Of a stretch of 64,000 nucleotides of DNA, positions 44,554 through 52,966 are shown one piece after another. The stretch spans positions 124,001 through 188,000 of the forward strand of contig NZ_JAFLWI010000001.1 of the NCBI RefSeq assembly GCF_017315945.1. Direction: 5' to 3'. The notes below the pieces were generated by a model. The model worked only from the letters and a program-made list of their open reading frames with translations, made no database searches and was not told where the DNA came from. The first letter of the stretch is position 1, and each line of letters opens with the position of its first letter. Source of the DNA: Candidatus Enterococcus courvalinii. Lineage in GTDB: Bacteria; Bacillota; Bacilli; Lactobacillales; Enterococcaceae. Both the position numbers and the translations under genes were made by a program.

Positions 44554-45199
44554 CTTCGTTCCTCCATCCCCAATCGTCTTGATCGATCAGGCGTTTTTTT
44601 TGTAAAGAAATATATGGATTTCCTGAAACAATGTAGCGCAACGGCATCTCCGTCCACTCTCCCTTATTTGGAATACCAATTCTTGGCAAAGCAATAATTT
44701 CTTTTGGTTCCTTACGTTTTTCAAAGTCTAGTCGTAGGGTACTTTCGCTGTCCATAATTGATTGACCATAAAGTTCTGGGCCAATTGCTAATGCTTTTAC
44801 TAGCTTACCTGGGCCGTTGCTGATTTCTGGACCCACTTTTCCTCCACGATTCTGGCTCATTTGTTCAATACTAGTGGCTGGTTGAACAGCTCGAATCATT
44901 ACACCTTGAGGGACACCTTCTGGTTGAGTAATAATGTTTAGTATACGATGTGTATGCATCGTATAGAGATAGATTGTTCCAGCCTTTTGATACATCGCAC
45001 GCACCCTCGGCGTATCTCGCATTCCGTAACTGTGCGCAGCTTGGTCTTCTGGTCCAAGATAAGCTTCAGCGTCAACGATGTAACCAGCCAATTTCCCCAT
45101 CGGCGTTATATGTTCTAAATACATTCCTAATAAATTTTTCGCAATTTCTGGCGTTGTTTTATTTTCAAAAAAAGTTTCGATTTTCTTTTTCTCTGTCAT
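44540..45199 (-). CDS. DNA-3-methyladenine glycosylase (AAG/MPG family)
   Basis: A 219-residue base excision glycosylase. Family blocks: TPEIAKNLLGMYL (about 15-27), VDAEAYLGPEDQAAHSYG (about 43-60, with catalytic Glu), YLYTMHTHRILNI and NGPGKLVKALAIG. It removes 3-methyladenine, hypoxanthine and other alkylated purines. ATG 45199 has AGGTG upstream; the GTG at 45208 is not used. It heads the five-gene minus-strand group and is divergent from rarA. Confidence 0.93.
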   Translation of the reverse strand: MTEKKKIETFFENKTTPEIAKNLLGMYLEHITPMGKLAGYIVDAEAYLGPEDQAAHSYGMRDTPRVRAMYQKAGTIYLYTMHTHRILNIITQPEGVPQGVMIRAVQPATSIEQMSQNRGGKVGPEISNGPGKLVKALAIGPELYGQSIMDSESTLRLDFEKRKEPKEIIALPRIGIPNKGEWTEMPLRYIVSGNPYISLQKKRLIDQDDWGWRNEDEKK

Positions 45200-45337
45200 T
45201 TTTTTCACCTACTTTATCATACACAATATTTTCGTTACATGCTATGAAAACAAAACGTTTCTTCTATGTTCTTTCCTCCAGTTTTTTACAAACTATGCTA
45301 TAATAAACGAACGAAAAAATGAAAGGGAGGTCACTTC

Positions 45338-46624
45338 ATGCAACAGCCTTTAGCTTATCGAATGCGTCCTCGCACAATCGATGAAGTCGTTGGACAACAG
45401 CAACTAGTCGGTGAAGGAAAAATCATTCGCCGAATGGTTGACGCGCGAATGTTGTCATCAATGATTCTATATGGACCACCTGGAACCGGAAAAACGAGTA
45501 TTGCTAGTGCCATTGCTGGTTCTACAAACTATGCCTTTCGTACATTGAATGCTGCAACTGATTCAAAAAAAGATTTACAAGTTGTAGCTGAAGAAGCCAA
45601 AATGAGCGGGACAGTCATTTTGTTACTTGATGAAGTTCATCGACTAGATAAAACAAAACAAGATTTTCTTTTGCCTCATCTTGAAAGTGGACGCATCATT
45701 TTAATCGGCGCCACGACCGAAAATCCTTATATCACCATTAATCCAGCGATTCGTAGTCGAACACAAATTTTTGAAGTCAAACCTTTAGATGAAACAGATA
45801 TTCAATCAGCAATTCAAACAGCTTTACTTGATAAAGAACGTGGACTTGGAGAATTACCGATTCAACTTGATGAAGATGCCTTGCTTCATTTATCACGAGC
45901 AACAAATGGAGACTTGCGGAGTGCGTTAAACGGCCTTGAACTAGCAGCCCGATCAACTAAACCGATGGAAGATGGGCTTATCCACCTCACCTTAGCAATC
46001 ATTGAAGAATGTGTACAAAGAAAAGCATTAACTCATGATAAAAATGGAGATGCTCATTACGATGTCATCTCGGCTTTTCAAAAATCGATTCGCGGCAGCG
46101 ATGTGGACGCAGCCCTTCATTATCTAGCGCGTTTAGTGGAAGCTAGTGATCTTGCAAGTATCTGTCGACGTCTAATGGTCATTGGCTACGAGGACATCGG
46201 TCTAGGAAATCCCGCAGCAGCAGCTCGCACTGTTAACGCTGTTCTTGCAGCAGAACGTCTAGGATTACCCGAAGCACGGATTCCTTTGGCAGATGTCGTA
46301 GTTGATCTTTGTCTATCCCCTAAATCCAATTCGGCTTACACTGCACTAGATGCTGCCATTGCAGATATTCGAGCCGGAAAAGCTGGAGAAGTACCGGACC
46401 ATTTGCGAGATAGTCACTATCAGGGTGCGAAAGAATTGAAACGTGGACTTGATTATCAATATCCCCACAATTTTGAACACGCTTGGGTCAATCAACAATA
46501 TCTACCAGATAAATTAAAAAATGAAACCTACTATCTACCAAAAGAAACTGGAAAATATGAACAAGCCTTAAAGCAACAATATGAGCGAATCCAAAATTGG
46601 AAAAAGCATTCTCCCCAAAAATAA
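45338..46624 (+). CDS. rarA: Replication-associated recombination protein RarA (MgsA)
   Basis: A 428-residue AAA+ clamp-loader-like ATPase. Walker A is YGPPGTGKTSIA (about 47-58), Walker B LLLDEVHRLDK (about 96-106), sensor 1 GATTENPY (about 126-133). The C-terminal tetramerisation region contains IGYEDIGLGNPAAA and the RDSHYQGAKELKRG stretch. It acts at stalled replication forks with SSB. GGGAGG precedes ATG 45338, and an extended -10 TGCTATAAT lies at about 45295-45303. It is followed directly by the 6S RNA. Confidence 0.96.
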   Translation: MQQPLAYRMRPRTIDEVVGQQQLVGEGKIIRRMVDARMLSSMILYGPPGTGKTSIASAIAGSTNYAFRTLNAATDSKKDLQVVAEEAKMSGTVILLLDEVHRLDKTKQDFLLPHLESGRIILIGATTENPYITINPAIRSRTQIFEVKPLDETDIQSAIQTALLDKERGLGELPIQLDEDALLHLSRATNGDLRSALNGLELAARSTKPMEDGLIHLTLAIIEECVQRKALTHDKNGDAHYDVISAFQKSIRGSDVDAALHYLARLVEASDLASICRRLMVIGYEDIGLGNPAAAARTVNAVLAAERLGLPEARIPLADVVVDLCLSPKSNSAYTALDAAIADIRAGKAGEVPDHLRDSHYQGAKELKRGLDYQYPHNFEHAWVNQQYLPDKLKNETYYLPKETGKYEQALKQQYERIQNWKKHSPQK

Positions 46625-46638
46625 AACGGTTACTTTTT

Positions 46639-46663
46639 GAGAAGCACTCCCGTTGCTCTTTTT
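46639..46663 (+). terminator. Weak rarA terminator overlapping the 6S RNA promoter
   Basis: AGAAGCA (46640-46646) pairs with TGCTCT (46654-46659) with one bulge, then TTTTT. Its 3' arm contains the -35 hexamer of the 6S promoter. Confidence 0.4.
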
Positions 46664-46681
46664 AAATACCTATGCTACTAT
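46653..46681 (+). promoter_or_regulatory. 6S RNA promoter
   Basis: TTGCTC (46653-46658), 17-nt spacer, TACTAT (46676-46681) with TG at 46673-46674 (extended -10). Start predicted near 46688. Confidence 0.75.
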
Positions 46682-46687
46682 AGAGGT

Positions 46688-46890
46688 GGGAAATCTGTGA
46701 TGTTCGAATTGTCCTCTTTGTGTGTTGACCGAACATTTTTATTGATATCTTGGGACCTGTCTTGTGTCACTGCTGGTAACATGCCTTATCATTTGGTAGT
46801 TCGAAGCTTCGACCGTGGGACCCACCTGCTAGAATTTGCGGGATCAATACTACAGGACAAACAACGGCATTAACGGAGATTACCCTTTGT
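46688..46890 (+). ncRNA. ssrS: 6S RNA
   Basis: About 200 nt that fold as one long irregular duplex. GGGAAATCT (about 46688-46696) pairs with AGATTACCC (about 46877-46885) with one mismatch. TTGTCCT (46709-46715) pairs with AGGACAA (46854-46860). TATTGAT (about 46740-46746) pairs with ATCAATA (about 46843-46849). The strands between leave a large internal bubble and a terminal arm. 6S RNA mimics an open promoter and sequesters sigma-70 RNA polymerase in stationary phase. Location directly downstream of rarA is common in Firmicutes. Assignment is by structure and synteny, not by a covariance search. Confidence 0.82.
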
Positions 46891-46899
46891 TTAAGAATG

Positions 46900-46930
46900 A
46901 AGCAATTTGCTTTTAGCAAATTGCTTTTTC
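46900..46930 (+). terminator. 6S RNA terminator
   Basis: A perfect 12-bp stem (46900-46911 with 46915-46926), TTT loop, then TTTTC. Confidence 0.88.
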
Positions 46931-46963
46931 TATTTTTATTCTGATTTTTTGGAGGAACGCTTC

Positions 46964-47248
46964 ATGATTCGTGTGTTGATATCTATTGCAACCATACTAC
47001 TGGTCTTTGTTAGCTATTATTTATTCAAGAAACAATCTATTTTCTTCGTTTTAATTGAACCTTCTGAAAAGAACCAAGCCTTTTTACAGTTTTCAGGTGT
47101 TGTCTATGCCTTTCTTGGTGCATTAGGTTTACTCGTCATCTTTTTTAATCAAAGAATGCTTGCTTTTTTATTCCTAATAGTTGTTATTCTAGCTTCAACT
47201 ATTTTCAGTATCTCATTTGCTAAAAAAATATCGGCCACTAAGCAGTAA
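46964..47248 (+). CDS. Small membrane protein, unknown function (94 aa)
   Basis: A 94-residue protein with three predicted transmembrane helices (about 3-20, 36-56 and 62-82) and short charged connectors (FKKQ, EPSEKNQ). Lys-rich C-terminus, so probably cytosolic. No family recognised. ATG 46964 has GGAGGA 7 nt upstream; an upstream ATG at 46907 lies inside the 6S terminator and is rejected. It stands between 6S RNA and the universal stress protein gene, and transcription could read through from either. Confidence 0.7.
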   Translation: MIRVLISIATILLVFVSYYLFKKQSIFFVLIEPSEKNQAFLQFSGVVYAFLGALGLLVIFFNQRMLAFLFLIVVILASTIFSISFAKKISATKQ

Positions 47249-47324
47249 AATAATTTTCTTTTTTCGCAAAGTGCTTTACAATAAGGATAGTAAAAGAACT
47301 GATCTTTGAAGGGAGCGAACACTT

Positions 47325-47801
47325 ATGTTACAACAATATAAAAAAATCATGGTTGCCGTCGACGGCTCTGCCGAAGCGGAATTAGCTTTTAAAAAAGCGG
47401 TCAACGTTGCTAAACGTAATAACGGAGAACTTTTACTAGCACATGTTATTGATACTCGTGCATTTCAAACAGTTTCTTCATTTGATGGAATGTTAGCTGA
47501 ACAAGCAACAGAAATGGCTAAACAAACACTAGCTGACTACGAAAAGAGCGCGAAAGAAGCTGGTCTAGAAAAAGTTTCAACTGTTGTAGAATATGGTTCA
47601 CCAAAACCAATCATTGCCAAAGAAATTCCTGATGACAATGATATTGATTTGATTTTATTAGGTGCAACTGGGCTAAACGCTGTAGAACGTTTATTCATCG
47701 GTTCAGTTTCTGAATACGTGATTCGTAATGCAAATTGCGATGTCCTTGTCGTACGTACAGACTTAGAAAACCAACTACCAACAGGTGACAACGAAGAATA
47801 A
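47325..47801 (+). CDS. Universal stress protein (UspA family)
   Basis: A 158-residue single-domain Usp. It begins YKKIMVAVDGSAEAELAFKKA with the Asp of the ATP site (about 13). The nucleotide-binding signature GATGLNAVERLFIGSVSEYV (GX2GX9GS) is at about 121-140, then VLVVR. ATP-binding members act in stress survival; the precise role is unknown. GGGAGCG precedes ATG 47325. Single gene with strong terminator. Confidence 0.94.
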   Translation: MLQQYKKIMVAVDGSAEAELAFKKAVNVAKRNNGELLLAHVIDTRAFQTVSSFDGMLAEQATEMAKQTLADYEKSAKEAGLEKVSTVVEYGSPKPIIAKEIPDDNDIDLILLGATGLNAVERLFIGSVSEYVIRNANCDVLVVRTDLENQLPTGDNEE

Positions 47802-47814
47802 TTTAACTAAAAAT

Positions 47815-47852
47815 CCCCGCCAATCGTACACAATGATTGGCGGGGGTTTTTT
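47815..47852 (+). terminator. Terminator of the universal stress protein gene
   Basis: CCCCGCCAATC (47815-47825) pairs with GATTGGCGGGG (47835-47845), followed by TTTTTT. Confidence 0.92.
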
Positions 47853-47931
47853 AATTTTTAAAACATCTATTACAAGAGGACTTGCACAAAACAAGCCTAT
47901 TTTTGGTATAAGAACTGTTATCACAAGCAAA

Positions 47932-48582
47932 TTACTTTATGCTAGGATGAGTATAATCGCTATTATCGATAATCAAATCAGCAGTTTCTTTTACATGATT
48001 TTGATCAAGATGTCGTTGATAAACCGGAATGTAACGTGTACGATATTTATCCATCATCCATTCACCGACTTTAGGCACATCCCTTTCTCTTCCTCTTCGC
48101 ATAACTTCTTCCAGTGACACCTCCAAAAAGATTTTATAATCAATAAACGGAAGTAACTTCTTTCTAAATAAAAGCGCGCCTTCTAAAAGCACAATTGTAT
48201 GCTCACCAATATTAATCAGCAGATCATCAACATATGTAGCAGATCCCCAATCAAGCCCTTTGATTGTCTTCCTAAGAACACCTTCTTGCTTCAAAGGAAT
48301 CAAAAGTTCATTCAAAAGTTTTTGGCTGTTGAAAGCATGATAAAAGGCATCCACTTCACTATCTTTTTCTCCAGACCCTTTGATCAAAGGGAGCGGTTTA
48401 TGAAAGCTATCATAATGAATGACTTGCACATCATACCCGTTCTTTTTAAGATAAATGGCTAATTGTGTTGTAAAGTTCGTTTTTCCTGAAGCATAACTGC
48501 CATCGATTCCTATGACATTTGGTTTCTTTAACTTTTGGATTTCTTTTTCAATCACATCATAAATTGGATACGATAGATTCAC
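47932..48582 (-). CDS. Uridine kinase-like P-loop nucleoside kinase
   Basis: A 216-residue P-loop kinase. Walker A is GIDGSYASGKTNFT (about 25-38), the acidic site is VIHYDSFHKPL (about 54-64), and LLEGALLFRKKLLPFIDYKIFLEVSLEEVMRRG gives the Walker-B-like and lid regions with the usual RGRERD. It resembles the uridine kinase/phosphoribulokinase superfamily but is not the canonical Udk. Substrate uncertain. Monocistronic on the minus strand. Confidence 0.82.
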   Translation of the reverse strand: MNLSYPIYDVIEKEIQKLKKPNVIGIDGSYASGKTNFTTQLAIYLKKNGYDVQVIHYDSFHKPLPLIKGSGEKDSEVDAFYHAFNSQKLLNELLIPLKQEGVLRKTIKGLDWGSATYVDDLLINIGEHTIVLLEGALLFRKKLLPFIDYKIFLEVSLEEVMRRGRERDVPKVGEWMMDKYRTRYIPVYQRHLDQNHVKETADLIIDNSDYTHPSIK

Positions 48583-48728
48583 TCTCTTGCTCCTTCACTG
48601 CTTTAGTAATTTTTAACTATATAAAAAACATTGATGGATAACAAATAACAACTGACTTGTAGATAGTTGATTCCATGCTTATTAGCTTCCATTTTTTGGA
48701 TAAACATTTTGTATTTCAGAATTATGCA

Positions 48729-48767
48729 AAAAGACTGCCAAACTTAAGTTAAGTTTGGCAGTCTTTT
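48729..48767 (-). terminator. Terminator of ackA
   Basis: A perfect 17-bp stem (48729-48745 with 48751-48767); U-rich 3' arm on the minus strand. Confidence 0.9.
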
Positions 48768-48776
48768 AAAACTTTA

Positions 48777-49961
48777 TTATCCGCGTAAACGTTCCACGTC
48801 ACGAGCAATCATTAGTTCTTCGTCCGTTGGAATAACTAATATTTTTACTTTAGATTCTGGTGTTGAAATTTCCACTTCTTCGCCACGAATGCTATTCAAC
48901 TCAGGATCTACTTCACACCCAAACCAAGTCATTCCTTTAATGATCTCACTGCGTACGTGCGCATCATTTTCACCAATTCCAGCGGTAAACACAATTGCAT
49001 CAACGCCATTCATAGTAGTTACATAACCACCAATGTATTTACGAATACGATCAACAAAAATATCATAAGCTAAACGAATATGCTCTTTTTCATAATTTTT
49101 CTCAAGATCACGCATATCGCTTGATAAGCCTGTTAAGCCTAATAAACCAGATTCTTTGTTTAAAACTGTAATCATTTCATCAATTGTCAGATCCAATTTA
49201 CCCATTAAGTATGGTAAAACAGCCGGATCTAAATCACCTGAACGAGTCCCCATCGTTACTCCTGCTAACGGTGTGAATCCCATTGATGTATCTACTGATT
49301 TTCCTCCATCAACAGCGGTGATTGAAACACCATTACCCAAATGACAAGTAATGATCTTTAAGTCTTCAATTGGTTTATTTAATAAACTAGCTGCACGTTC
49401 TGAAACATATCGATGACTTGTACCATGAAAACCATATTTTCTTACTTTAAAGTCCTCGTAGTAAGAAGTTGGTAGACTATACAAGTAGTTATGTTTTGGC
49501 ATAGTTGCATGGAAAGATGTGTCAAATACTGCAACACTGATGATATCAGGCAAGATTTTTTTGAATGCCTTGATTCCCATCAAGTTTGCTGGATTGTGTA
49601 ATGGGGCAAACTCTGCCAATTCTGCAATTCGTTCCATTACTTCGTCAGTCACGACAACAGAGTCACTATACGTTTCTCCACCGTGAACAACACGATGTCC
49701 AACACCTGTGATTTCGTCATAAGAACTCAAGATTGTTAATTCAATCAATTGATCCAATAACATTCTAACAGCTATGTCGTGGTCAGCGATATCCAAAATT
49801 TGTTCGAACTTTTGATTGTCACCGTATTTAATTGTAAAAATAGAGTCGCTTAAGCCGATACGCTCAACGATTCCTTTGGCGATAACTGTTTCTTCAGGCA
49901 TTTGATATAATTGCCATTTTAAACTTGAACTTCCAGCATTGATTGCAATTGTTTTAGACAT
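48777..49961 (-). CDS. ackA: Acetate kinase
   Basis: A 394-residue ASKHA-fold kinase interconverting acetyl phosphate and acetate with ATP production. Signatures are [16 protein letters not shown] (residues 5-20), GHRVVHGG (about 87), and HNYLYSLP with [12 protein letters not shown] (about 175-186). The [10 protein letters not shown] and [11 protein letters not shown] blocks follow. It follows ytxK by 25 nt; this ytxK-ackA pair after comG is typical of Bacilli. Confidence 0.97.
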   Translation of the reverse strand: MSKTIAINAGSSSLKWQLYQMPEETVIAKGIVERIGLSDSIFTIKYGDNQKFEQILDIADHDIAVRMLLDQLIELTILSSYDEITGVGHRVVHGGETYSDSVVVTDEVMERIAELAEFAPLHNPANLMGIKAFKKILPDIISVAVFDTSFHATMPKHNYLYSLPTSYYEDFKVRKYGFHGTSHRYVSERAASLLNKPIEDLKIITCHLGNGVSITAVDGGKSVDTSMGFTPLAGVTMGTRSGDLDPAVLPYLMGKLDLTIDEMITVLNKESGLLGLTGLSSDMRDLEKNYEKEHIRLAYDIFVDRIRKYIGGYVTTMNGVDAIVFTAGIGENDAHVRSEIIKGMTWFGCEVDPELNSIRGEEVEISTPESKVKILVIPTDEELMIARDVERLRG

Positions 49962-49986
49962 AGTACTCTCCTTCTATTTTGAATGA

Positions 49987-50994
49987 TTACAGAGCAGATG
50001 ATTTCCAATCTTCAAATTCTTTAAAGAATTCTGTCACCTTCTCTGGTTCTTTAAGTGAAGCAAGTTTAGCAAGTAATACTTCTTTGACTTGTTTTGCTTG
50101 TGGACCTTTTTTCTGTAAAATTAAAATACTTTTTTGTGATTCTTTTTTGCGGAACAATTCATCTGGTAACTGAACCATTCCTTGAAGATAGCCTTCTTCT
50201 TTAAACCATTTTTTGAGCATTTCACTTTGGTCAGTTTCTAGGAAGTTACTTGGAATCAAGAACAACCCAAAGCCACCTGGTTTTACATACTTCATTGATT
50301 GTTCTAACAATAAATGATGTGCATAACTATGACCTTCATCTGCACTTGTCAAAAATTCACTGGCTTTTTGATCATTCGGATAGTAACCAATAGGTAAATC
50401 ACTGATAGCAAAATCCACAGGATCAACCAGTAAATCTTGTAACCCATCTTGATGAAAGTACTGAACGTTTGCTTGTGTCAATTCACTTGTCGATGCAGCC
50501 ACAGACAACAATGTATCATCAATATCTACACCAAATCCTTCAACTTGATAGTTAGCAATCTTCAAATTTAAAAGAACTGTTAGTAGTAAATTACCCATTC
50601 CAGCCGAAATATCTAAAATTTTAACTAGTTCTTTTTTATTTGTGAACAACTGTTCAATCAAGAAAACAAATAAATATCCAATACTATCTGGCGTCAGCTG
50701 ATGATTGGCTTGCAACCGTTCTGTCTGACCACCTTTTAATAAAAGTAATTGTGATAGACGACGCCATTCCTCTGGTTCAAAAGACAACTTTTTCAACTCT
50801 TTATAAAGCGTCTCAATTTGTTGGACAACTTCCGGCGTTGGCACGCCATCGACTACCCGAACTTGATAATCGTCATTTAAATTTTCAGCATTCTCGACAT
50901 AAGCCTCTAAAAAGGAAGTTCCCAATGCATTTTGAAGCAACTGAATTGCTTCAAGGTTTTGATTAAACCCTTGCTCCATTTTTTCTGGTAACAT
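49987..50994 (-). CDS. Class I SAM-dependent methyltransferase, YtxK-like
   Basis: A 335-residue protein of the N6-adenine DNA methylase-like fold. An N-terminal helical region is followed by ILDISAGMGNLLLTVLLNL (SAM motif, about 120-138) and an SDLPIGYYP segment (about 205-213) in place of the NPPY catalytic motif. The change to DLPIG, and the absence of a restriction partner, argue against a classical DNA methylase. The target is unknown. ATG 50994 follows GAGGTG. Positioned between comG and ackA as in many Bacilli. Confidence 0.85.
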   Translation of the reverse strand: MLPEKMEQGFNQNLEAIQLLQNALGTSFLEAYVENAENLNDDYQVRVVDGVPTPEVVQQIETLYKELKKLSFEPEEWRRLSQLLLLKGGQTERLQANHQLTPDSIGYLFVFLIEQLFTNKKELVKILDISAGMGNLLLTVLLNLKIANYQVEGFGVDIDDTLLSVAASTSELTQANVQYFHQDGLQDLLVDPVDFAISDLPIGYYPNDQKASEFLTSADEGHSYAHHLLLEQSMKYVKPGGFGLFLIPSNFLETDQSEMLKKWFKEEGYLQGMVQLPDELFRKKESQKSILILQKKGPQAKQVKEVLLAKLASLKEPEKVTEFFKEFEDWKSSAL

Positions 50995-51017
50995 GGTGCA
51001 CCTCATTTCTAGATATA

Positions 51018-51023
51018 TTATAA
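51018..51023 (-). promoter_or_regulatory. Promoter -10 of ytxK-ackA
   Basis: Minus strand: TGTTATAAT, extended -10 at 51018-51026. The -35 is weak. Confidence 0.6.
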
Positions 51024-51078
51024 CAATTTTTTCACCTGTTTAATTCTATCGGACAATCACAAAAATTTCAATCGTTTT

Positions 51079-51128
51079 CACTGTTTTTTTGTTTGTGAAA
51101 CGACAAACATTCTCCAGTTAAAACAGTG
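51079..51128. other. Nested inverted repeat between comGG and ytxK
   Basis: CACTGTTTT (51079-51087) pairs with AAAACAGTG (51120-51128), and GTTTGT/ACAAAC pairs inside it. It could be a poor terminator after comGG or a regulatory site for ytxK. Confidence 0.4.
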
Positions 51129-51165
51129 ATATAACAGAAAAGAGGACGTTTTCATGGTTATGTCT

Positions 51166-51534
51166 TCATTCTGTACTACTAACTGTTTCATTCTGTATCG
51201 TTTCTGTAAAATAAAAGTCAAATACATCAACTGTAATTTGAAATTTCATCTTCTGATTTTCAATCGCATATTCAACTACTCCTGTATTAAAGGTATACTT
51301 TCCGCTCTGTGTTATGTTTTTCCCTTGCGCAAATTCTGATAGGCAAAGCTCCTTCATAGTTTGTGCTACATAAAAGAACTTTGTCCGCTGATTAAAATCA
51401 ACCGTTAATTGATAGGTATCAACCACTGTTGCTAATAAAAAGCTACACAACAAAAATAATAATAAAGTAGAGAATAAAATATTCCCCTTAAATCCTGTTT
51501 TCATTTGTTGGTCACGGCTTTGCCCATTTGCCAT
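51166..51534 (-). CDS. comGG: Competence pseudopilus protein ComGG
   Basis: A 122-residue protein with one N-terminal transmembrane segment (ILFSTLLLFLLCSFLLATVV, about 18-37) and a small extracellular domain. ComGG proteins lack a normal prepilin cleavage motif, as here. The position as last gene of comG gives the identity; sequence conservation is low. ATG 51534 has GGAG about 9 nt upstream and overlaps comGF by 23 nt. Confidence 0.75.
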   Translation of the reverse strand: MANGQSRDQQMKTGFKGNILFSTLLLFLLCSFLLATVVDTYQLTVDFNQRTKFFYVAQTMKELCLSEFAQGKNITQSGKYTFNTGVVEYAIENQKMKFQITVDVFDFYFTETIQNETVSSTE

Positions 51535-51934
51535 ACCCACGTTCTCCATTTTCAAATGTAACTTCAAGTATGACTTCATTGTCCCTCTCCTCAAAACTAA
51601 ACTCGTCAACATTCATCAGCATTGGTTGATGACCACCAGCAGTTTGTCTTTTTCGAACAATTGATTGATACTGCTCAATAATATACGTTTTATTTTCTAT
51701 AACATAGCGAAATTGTTTTCTTTGTATATCAAACAATGTGCTACCTGCGACTTCATTTTCAAATTGTGTCAAAAAAATCAACCATTCTTTCTGATCCTTC
51801 CTTTGTAAATGCTGATCTAACTGATCTGCACGTCGAATAATCAAAGTAACTGTTAGTATCACCCCACTAAAAACAAGAAAGGATATCAAGCACTCAATCA
51901 GAGTAAAGCTTGGATACTTCTGATTTTTTTTCAA
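51512..51934 (-). CDS. comGF: Competence pseudopilin ComGF
   Basis: About 140 residues. Prepilin-like N-terminus KKNQKYPSFTLIECLISFLV, then a ComGF domain ending EVTFENGERGYGKW. The proposed start is TTG at 51934, giving a short lysine-rich leader like other prepilins; a longer frame opens at GTG 51985 inside comGE. Which start is used is uncertain. It is a minor pseudopilin of the DNA uptake system. Confidence 0.75.
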   Translation of the reverse strand: MKKNQKYPSFTLIECLISFLVFSGVILTVTLIIRRADQLDQHLQRKDQKEWLIFLTQFENEVAGSTLFDIQRKQFRYVIENKTYIIEQYQSIVRKRQTAGGHQPMLMNVDEFSFEERDNEVILEVTFENGERGYGKWAKP

Positions 51935-52250
51935 TTTCCAATACGACCTTCCCTTCAACTTCAATCCCGACTTTTTGAATAGCACGTTGCTCTGTTTGGA
52001 GAATAACTTTACTTTTTATTGGTTGATCCCGAGCAACTTGTTTCAATCCTTCATGTAGTCGGTATTTTCGTGCTTCTTCATAAATGATACGTGCCAGCTG
52101 GACTTCTTGATTGCTCTTTTTTCCTTGCTCTAATAAAAATGTCTGATGTGCGCTGACGCCATAGACGATTATTAAGACCAACCCCAGTGCTGTCATTGTT
52201 TCCAATAATATGTAACCAGGTTTATTCGATTTTTTTGGTATAATGACCAC
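51894..52250 (-). CDS. comGE: Competence pseudopilin ComGE
   Basis: A 118-residue minor pseudopilin. The N-terminus KKSNKPGYILLETMTALGLVLIIVYG has the prepilin-type hydrophobic helix with a Glu (E17-like) five residues in. The remainder is variable. The GTG start at 52250 lies inside the end of comGD (29-nt overlap). Identification relies on operon order and the pilin N-terminus. Confidence 0.78.
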   Translation of the reverse strand: MVIIPKKSNKPGYILLETMTALGLVLIIVYGVSAHQTFLLEQGKKSNQEVQLARIIYEEARKYRLHEGLKQVARDQPIKSKVILQTEQRAIQKVGIEVEGKVVLEIEKKSEVSKLYSD

Positions 52251-52674
52251 TTCCCAACTGGAATTGATAAGTAATTGTTTGTTTTTTCTTTGGCCAGTAA
52301 AACTGATACGTTTTTAGTGAACTGTCATTTCCCGTTCGACCAGTAAAAATCACTGTTCCATAACGTTGTATTTTTAAATTTTCTGGAATTTTTAGATACG
52401 CCCAATCAAACGGAGTGTATTTAGGCACACCAAAGTAAATTTTTTGCTGATCATCAGTTAAATGTATTCGAGTCGCTTGCTGACTGACAATTGCAATCTT
52501 CTGCGTTGCATAAATTCGTTTTTCAAATTGACTGAAAAATTGATGTATTGCTATGTCTTTTTGTAAATGTTCAAACGAAAAAATAGGAACTGTCACGAAG
52601 AACAACGTAATTAAAAAAACGAATAAAGTTTCTACTAAAGTAAACCCTGCATATTTATTTTTTATTATATACAT
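52222..52674 (-). CDS. comGD: Competence pseudopilin ComGD
   Basis: A 150-residue pseudopilin with type IV prepilin motif YAGFTLVETLFVFLITLFF (cleavage between Gly and Phe, Glu at +5). ATG 52674 overlaps the end of comGC; the longer frame to 52773 would add residues before the pilin leader and is rejected. It has no strong Shine-Dalgarno, so translation is likely coupled to comGC. Confidence 0.85.
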   Translation of the reverse strand: MYIIKNKYAGFTLVETLFVFLITLFFVTVPIFSFEHLQKDIAIHQFFSQFEKRIYATQKIAIVSQQATRIHLTDDQQKIYFGVPKYTPFDWAYLKIPENLKIQRYGTVIFTGRTGNDSSLKTYQFYWPKKKQTITYQFQLGSGHYTKKIE

Positions 52675-52966
52675 CTGCGTGTTCTTGTTTGATGTAGCCT
52701 TCTGCAAGTAGCTCATCAATAGTTGGGACTTTCCCATTATTTTGTAAAGCATACAATTCTTTTTGCGTATCAACTAACTGGATCACTGCTGCTTGACTTT
52801 CTTCATCTACATGATTTTTATATTTTGAAAGATTTGGTACAAATAATAAAATCAACACACTGATAATCAATAAAACAATCAGCATTTCAATCAAAGTAAA
52901 AGCTTGTGCTTTTCTCAAGGATTTTCCCTTAATTTGTTCATTCTTACTAATATTTTCTATCATCAT
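52655..52966 (-). CDS. comGC: Major competence pseudopilin ComGC
   Basis: A 103-residue protein with the prepilin signature QAFTLIEMLIVLLIISVLIL (about 21-40; cleavage after Ala, Glu at +5). The extracellular part has QKELYALQNNGKVPTIDELLAEGYI, typical of ComGC. It is the main subunit of the competence pilus that pulls DNA to the membrane. ATG 52966 overlaps the comGB stop as ATGA with GAGGAGG before it. Confidence 0.95.
   Translation of the reverse strand: MMIENISKNEQIKGKSLRKAQAFTLIEMLIVLLIISVLILLFVPNLSKYKNHVDEESQAAVIQLVDTQKELYALQNNGKVPTIDELLAEGYIKQEHADVYNKK

Noticed and set aside
51154-51339. Plus-strand ORF opposite comGG
   Set aside because: A shadow of comGG, which is supported by operon position and membrane segment.
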